This document shows, in pieces, positions 6,581 to 9,010 of a stretch of 9,010 nucleotides of DNA. The first letter of the stretch is position 1, and each line of letters begins with the position of its first letter. Source of the DNA: Planctomycetota bacterium (GTDB taxonomy: Bacteria > Planctomycetota > Phycisphaerae > WQYP01); contig JAKAZF010000073.1 of the NCBI GenBank assembly GCA_021826605.1, positions 1 through 9,010 of the forward strand, read 5' to 3'. Both the position numbers and the translations under genes were made by a program. The notes below the pieces were generated by a model. The model ran no database searches. It was not told the DNA's origin and saw only the letters and a program-made list of their open reading frames with translations.

Positions 6581-7084
6581 ATGGGGCCACGATCCAAAAA
6601 GACCAGCCATTACGAGGCTGCATTTGAAGAATATCTTCGACACCATGGGTTACCGTACATCGCGGTGGATGAGGCGAAGCGATCATTGTTCGGCACGGCC
6701 AAGCTGAAAAGTTTTGATTTTGTCGTGTACCGCCCCAGCGGCAGTAATTTACTGGTGGACGTAAAGGTGCGCACGGCGGGGCCCGGCAAGGCGCTGGCCA
6801 ACTGGGTTACCCGCCGCGATATCGATGATCTGCGCCAATGGAAGGATATTTTCGGCGACGGGTTTCAAGCGATATTTGTGTTTATGTACTGCTGGCATGG
6901 CCCCTCCGATCAGGCCCCGTTTACGGATCTGTTCTGCCACGATGAGAACTGGTACAGCATGTTGGCGGTATCGCTGAGCGACTACCGCGCGGTGATGCGT
7001 CTGCGTTCGGAATCATGGGGTACCGTATCGGTATCTGCCGATGAATTCAAAAAAATTGCCAAGCCGTTGGAACAGCTTGATTGA
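6581..7084 (+). CDS. HYExAFE-family protein, PD-(D/E)XK nuclease-like fold
   Basis: This protein of 167 residues carries the motif HYEAAFE at 10-16, the signature of the uncharacterised HYExAFE family, recalled mainly from planctomycete genomes. Downstream it has KSFDFVVY with Asp46, then LLVDVKV with Asp60-x-Lys62. Asp, about 13 residues, then Asp-x-Lys on adjacent strands is the core of the PD-(D/E)XK nuclease fold, with a glutamate of HYEAAFE as the likely helix acid. Possible roles are DNA or RNA cleavage or repair; the substrate is unknown. The protein has no signal peptide or membrane segment, and the remainder is rich in W, D and F (for example around 100-125). It starts one base after the hisS stop with GGAGGTGA inside hisS, so it is likely coexpressed with hisS. 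The GTG at 6563 is rejected as start. Its 3' end faces the Tudor-CHAT gene across 20 bases. The family name is fairly sure, the nuclease fold is inferred from the motif, and the function is unknown. Confidence 0.7.
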   Translation: MGPRSKKTSHYEAAFEEYLRHHGLPYIAVDEAKRSLFGTAKLKSFDFVVYRPSGSNLLVDVKVRTAGPGKALANWVTRRDIDDLRQWKDIFGDGFQAIFVFMYCWHGPSDQAPFTDLFCHDENWYSMLAVSLSDYRAVMRLRSESWGTVSVSADEFKKIAKPLEQLD

Positions 7085-7104
7085 CAGGCTCCCCAAGCCG
7101 GTAT

Positions 7105-7791
7105 TTATTTGAAAAAACGTAGATCGCCGTGATTGGGATACATTTTACGCGCAAATCGGTACGCCACATAAGGTGACACCCCGTCGCAAAGCAGTTTTTT
7201 GTAAAACAACTGGCTGACGAGCGCCGCATCTGCCCAGCGGATTTCACGCTTCGGACTGATAAAAGCCTCCGCACCGGTCCCTTTTACGAACGCTTCGCCA
7301 AAGGCATCGTGCCCGGTCAAACAACTGGATGAAAATACAATCTTCCCTGTCAAATCGCCGGCCAACGCGATGACTTCATCTATATCCACTTCCTCCAACT
7401 GTAAAACCAATTTGCGCTTCAGGCCGTGCATAGACAGGTGAATGTATCGGCTCGATGATTGCCGCGCCTGACGCAGAAAATGGCCCAACTCCAATTTGGT
7501 TCGGATAAAGCTGTATAAAGGGCGGCCGCCGATCATACGCAAAAACTCTGCCAAAAGTCGAGCCTCCGACCAATGGCTTTCACGCGGGTTACGTGATACC
7601 GACTCAATGAGGTAAACCTTATTGGATGGTTGGAGTTTGCGGGATGGCATCCGGTCAGTTTCGCCATCCTGATAAGTGATATACGCGGTACCATTGGCTA
7701 AAAATGTCACTTTGGCCGGAAAAAGTCGCTCCCCCCGCCACGGTGCGTAAACCCTATCCCCAATATGAATGGCGGTGCCTATCTGCTTCAT
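7105..7791 (-). CDS. Tudor-like domain fused to a caspase/CHAT-like Cys-His protease domain
   Basis: This protein has 228 residues from the ATG at 7791; a GTG one codon upstream (7794) is possible. With residues numbered from the GTG, about 8-56 form a small beta barrel of Tudor/Agenet type: IGDRVYAPW, FPAKVTFL, AYITYQDGETDRMPSRKLQP. This is the usual G-x-x-VxAxW...YPAxV...V-x-Y-x-DG pattern. After a helical linker (75-112), the C-terminal part has strand plus His in RYIHLSMHG (His123), strand plus Cys in KIVFSSSCLTG (Cys158), GTGAEAFISP, and a helix with VSQLFYKKLL and GVSPYVAYRFA. That order is typical of CHAT/caspase-clan (CD) cysteine peptidases, so His123 and Cys158 are the predicted catalytic dyad. 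CHAT proteins often act in signalling or defence by cutting a partner protein; the target here is unknown. The domain is compact and no sensor is seen other than the Tudor part. The gene is divergent from dnaG and convergent with the HYExAFE gene. No Shine-Dalgarno sequence fits and the -10 box is very close to the start, which suggests a leaderless mRNA. Confidence 0.72.
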   Translation of the reverse strand: MKQIGTAIHIGDRVYAPWRGERLFPAKVTFLANGTAYITYQDGETDRMPSRKLQPSNKVYLIESVSRNPRESHWSEARLLAEFLRMIGGRPLYSFIRTKLELGHFLRQARQSSSRYIHLSMHGLKRKLVLQLEEVDIDEVIALAGDLTGKIVFSSSCLTGHDAFGEAFVKGTGAEAFISPKREIRWADAALVSQLFYKKLLCDGVSPYVAYRFARKMYPNHGDLRFFK

Positions 7792-7799
7792 CACCTGAT

Positions 7800-7826
7800 A
7801 TTATACGCGGCCAGCCAGCCTGTAAC
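7800..7826 (-). promoter_or_regulatory. Predicted promoter giving a leaderless Tudor-CHAT mRNA
   Basis: On the minus strand a perfect TATAAT box occupies 7805-7800. Only eight bases separate it from the ATG at 7791, so transcription would begin at about the start codon. The -35 is weak: GTTACA at 7826-7821 matches four of six positions, with a 15-base spacer. A leaderless message would explain the lack of a properly spaced Shine-Dalgarno sequence. Prediction is from consensus only. Confidence 0.45.
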
Positions 7827-7939
7827 GGGGCCTGAAAATAATCGTATAACTATCTTATCTATATGTGGTTAAGGATATACATTGAATCTGATTACGAGCG
7901 AGTCTCTCATCCGCTGGCAGCATCCGGTAGAATCCCGTC

Positions 7940-9010
7940 ATGGCCAGTTCGTCCACCAATGCCTTTGAGCTTGTCCGCCAAAACGTGCGGATTGAGGATG
8001 TGATAGGCGAGCAATTGCGCCTCAAACCCTCGGGACGGGAATTTGTCGGACTCTGCCCGTTTCATGACGACCATAACCCCTCCATGCGGGTGGTACCTGC
8101 CAAACAGATTTTTTATTGTTTCGTCTGCACCGCCGGCGGGGACGTATTTAAGTTTGTTCAGCGATTTCACAAAATGACCGCGGGAGAATCACTGCGTTAC
8201 CTGGCCGAGAAATATCATGTAACCTTACCGCAGAAGCTCACCAGCAATCCACAGGCGCGAGAGGCGAGAGAAAACTTGCTTTTGGCCTCGGCTTGGGCGG
8301 CAAGGCAATTTAGAGCATGGCTTGCTGGAGAATCGGGTGCGGCGGCGAGAAATTACCTGCACCAGCGCGGACTTACGGCAACGACCATCGATACGTTTGG
8401 GCTTGGTTACTGCCCCGATAATTGGACGGCGTTGGCGCAGGCCGCTGGACGAGATCGTATAAATCTGGAACATCTCTTCGATGCCGGCCTGTTGAAAAAG
8501 CGTAATGATGGTTCACCGTTCGATGTGTTCCGTGATCGGGTCATATTTCCCATTATTGATTCCGGTGATCGGGTAATCGCTTTTGGCGGCCGTATTCTCC
8601 CATCTGAAAAACAGGAAGATCAAACTGGCCCCAAGTACCTTAATTCACCCGAGTCGGTCATTTTTAACAAACGCGACATGCTTTACGGTCTCAACCGCGC
8701 ACGCAGCGCGATCATACAATCGGGCGAGGCGATACTGGTTGAAGGGTACATGGATGTGATTGGTGCCCATCAGGCCGGAATTACCAACGTTGTCGCTGCT
8801 CTCGGAACGGCCTTCACCGAGCATCATGCCATGATGCTTCAGCGCATCGCCCGTCGATTGGTATTGGTATTTGATACCGATGAGGCGGGGCGTCGTGCCG
8901 CAGATCGCGCCATCCAACTGCTTCTCGCCTACCCATTGGATGTTGCTGTTATGCATGTTCCCGGTGCTAAAGACCCCTGTGACTACTGCTTGGAACATGG
9001 CGGTGAAGCC
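7940..9010 (+). CDS. dnaG: DNA primase DnaG (3' end cut by window)
   Basis: This is the N-terminal 357 residues of bacterial replicative primase, which makes RNA primers at the replication fork with DnaB helicase. The frame is open to the last base. The zinc-binding domain has C39, H42, C60 and C63 in CPFH and CFVC, the CHCC set of DnaG. The RNA polymerase core has RDRVIFPIID (198-207), AFGGRIL, and PKYLNSPES...FNK (231-244). The TOPRIM fold shows ILVEGYMDV with Glu268 and FDTDEAGRRAADRA with Asp312 and Asp314, equivalent to the E. coli metal-binding acids. The usual DGD reads DTD here. The C-terminal helicase-binding domain lies beyond the window. ATG 7940 is chosen because an in-frame TAG at 7928-7930 rules out earlier starts; no good Shine-Dalgarno sequence precedes it. 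No rpsU or rpoD is visible on the left side, so the classical macromolecular-synthesis operon is at least not complete here. The 145 bases before it are shared with the divergent Tudor-CHAT gene. Confidence 0.95.
   Translation, partial: MASSSTNAFELVRQNVRIEDVIGEQLRLKPSGREFVGLCPFHDDHNPSMRVVPAKQIFYCFVCTAGGDVFKFVQRFHKMTAGESLRYLAEKYHVTLPQKLTSNPQAREARENLLLASAWAARQFRAWLAGESGAAARNYLHQRGLTATTIDTFGLGYCPDNWTALAQAAGRDRINLEHLFDAGLLKKRNDGSPFDVFRDRVIFPIIDSGDRVIAFGGRILPSEKQEDQTGPKYLNSPESVIFNKRDMLYGLNRARSAIIQSGEAILVEGYMDVIGAHQAGITNVVAALGTAFTEHHAMMLQRIARRLVLVFDTDEAGRRAADRAIQLLLAYPLDVAVMHVPGAKDPCDYCLEHGGEA

Noticed and set aside
7085..7104. Possible shared terminator (GGCT-N5-AGCC) between the convergent HYExAFE and Tudor-CHAT genes.
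   Set aside because: The stem is only 4 bp and no proper T run follows on either strand, so it does not meet a reasonable standard for a terminator.
7811..7820. Short tandem CCAG-CCAG-CC in the Tudor-CHAT/dnaG gap.
   Set aside because: Two and a half copies of a 4-base unit are expected by chance and no wider repeat surrounds it.
7871..7887. TATACA and TTGAAT as promoter parts for dnaG.
   Set aside because: Neither has a partner hexamer at an acceptable spacing, so no dnaG promoter was annotated although one is expected in the 145-base divergent gap.

Overview
The window is a stretch of bacterial chromosome of moderate GC content, by eye in the low fifties. It is densely coded and carries mostly housekeeping genes, mixed with a few poorly characterised ones. 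The mix suggests a member of the Planctomycetota, possibly the Phycisphaerae: a GH10-like protein with no signal peptide, a small HYExAFE-family protein, and a histidyl-tRNA synthetase with an unusual motif 3. The lineage is inferred from recalled family distributions and no marker gene was compared. No tRNA, rRNA, CRISPR array, insertion sequence or phage gene was seen.

Layout. The left edge cuts a PspA/IM30 coiled-coil gene (2-448). A 229-base gap follows, with a good sigma70-type promoter (TTGACG, 16-base spacer, TATATT). It leads into a 525-residue GH10-like protein whose two catalytic glutamates both appear to be replaced. Then comes a rightward series: a membrane-anchored ComEA-like helix-hairpin-helix protein (2286-2723), argJ for arginine biosynthesis (2783-4000), rlmN for 23S rRNA and tRNA methylation (4027-5154), hisS (5215-6579), and a HYExAFE-family PD-(D/E)XK-like protein (6581-7084) that starts one base after hisS and has its Shine-Dalgarno sequence inside the end of hisS.

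On the minus strand, convergent with that gene, lies a 229-residue protein (7105-7791) with an N-terminal Tudor/Agenet-like beta domain and a C-terminal caspase/CHAT-like Cys-His protease domain. Its TATAAT box sits only 8 bases from the ATG, which suggests a leaderless mRNA. It is divergent from dnaG (7940 to the right edge), which encodes the DNA primase and is cut by the window end.

How the genes fit together. argJ, rlmN, hisS and dnaG serve biosynthesis, translation and replication and do not form one pathway. The features most worth following are the Tudor-CHAT protein, its convergent nuclease-fold neighbour, and the GH10-like pseudoenzyme. No complete new system can be demonstrated from this window alone.
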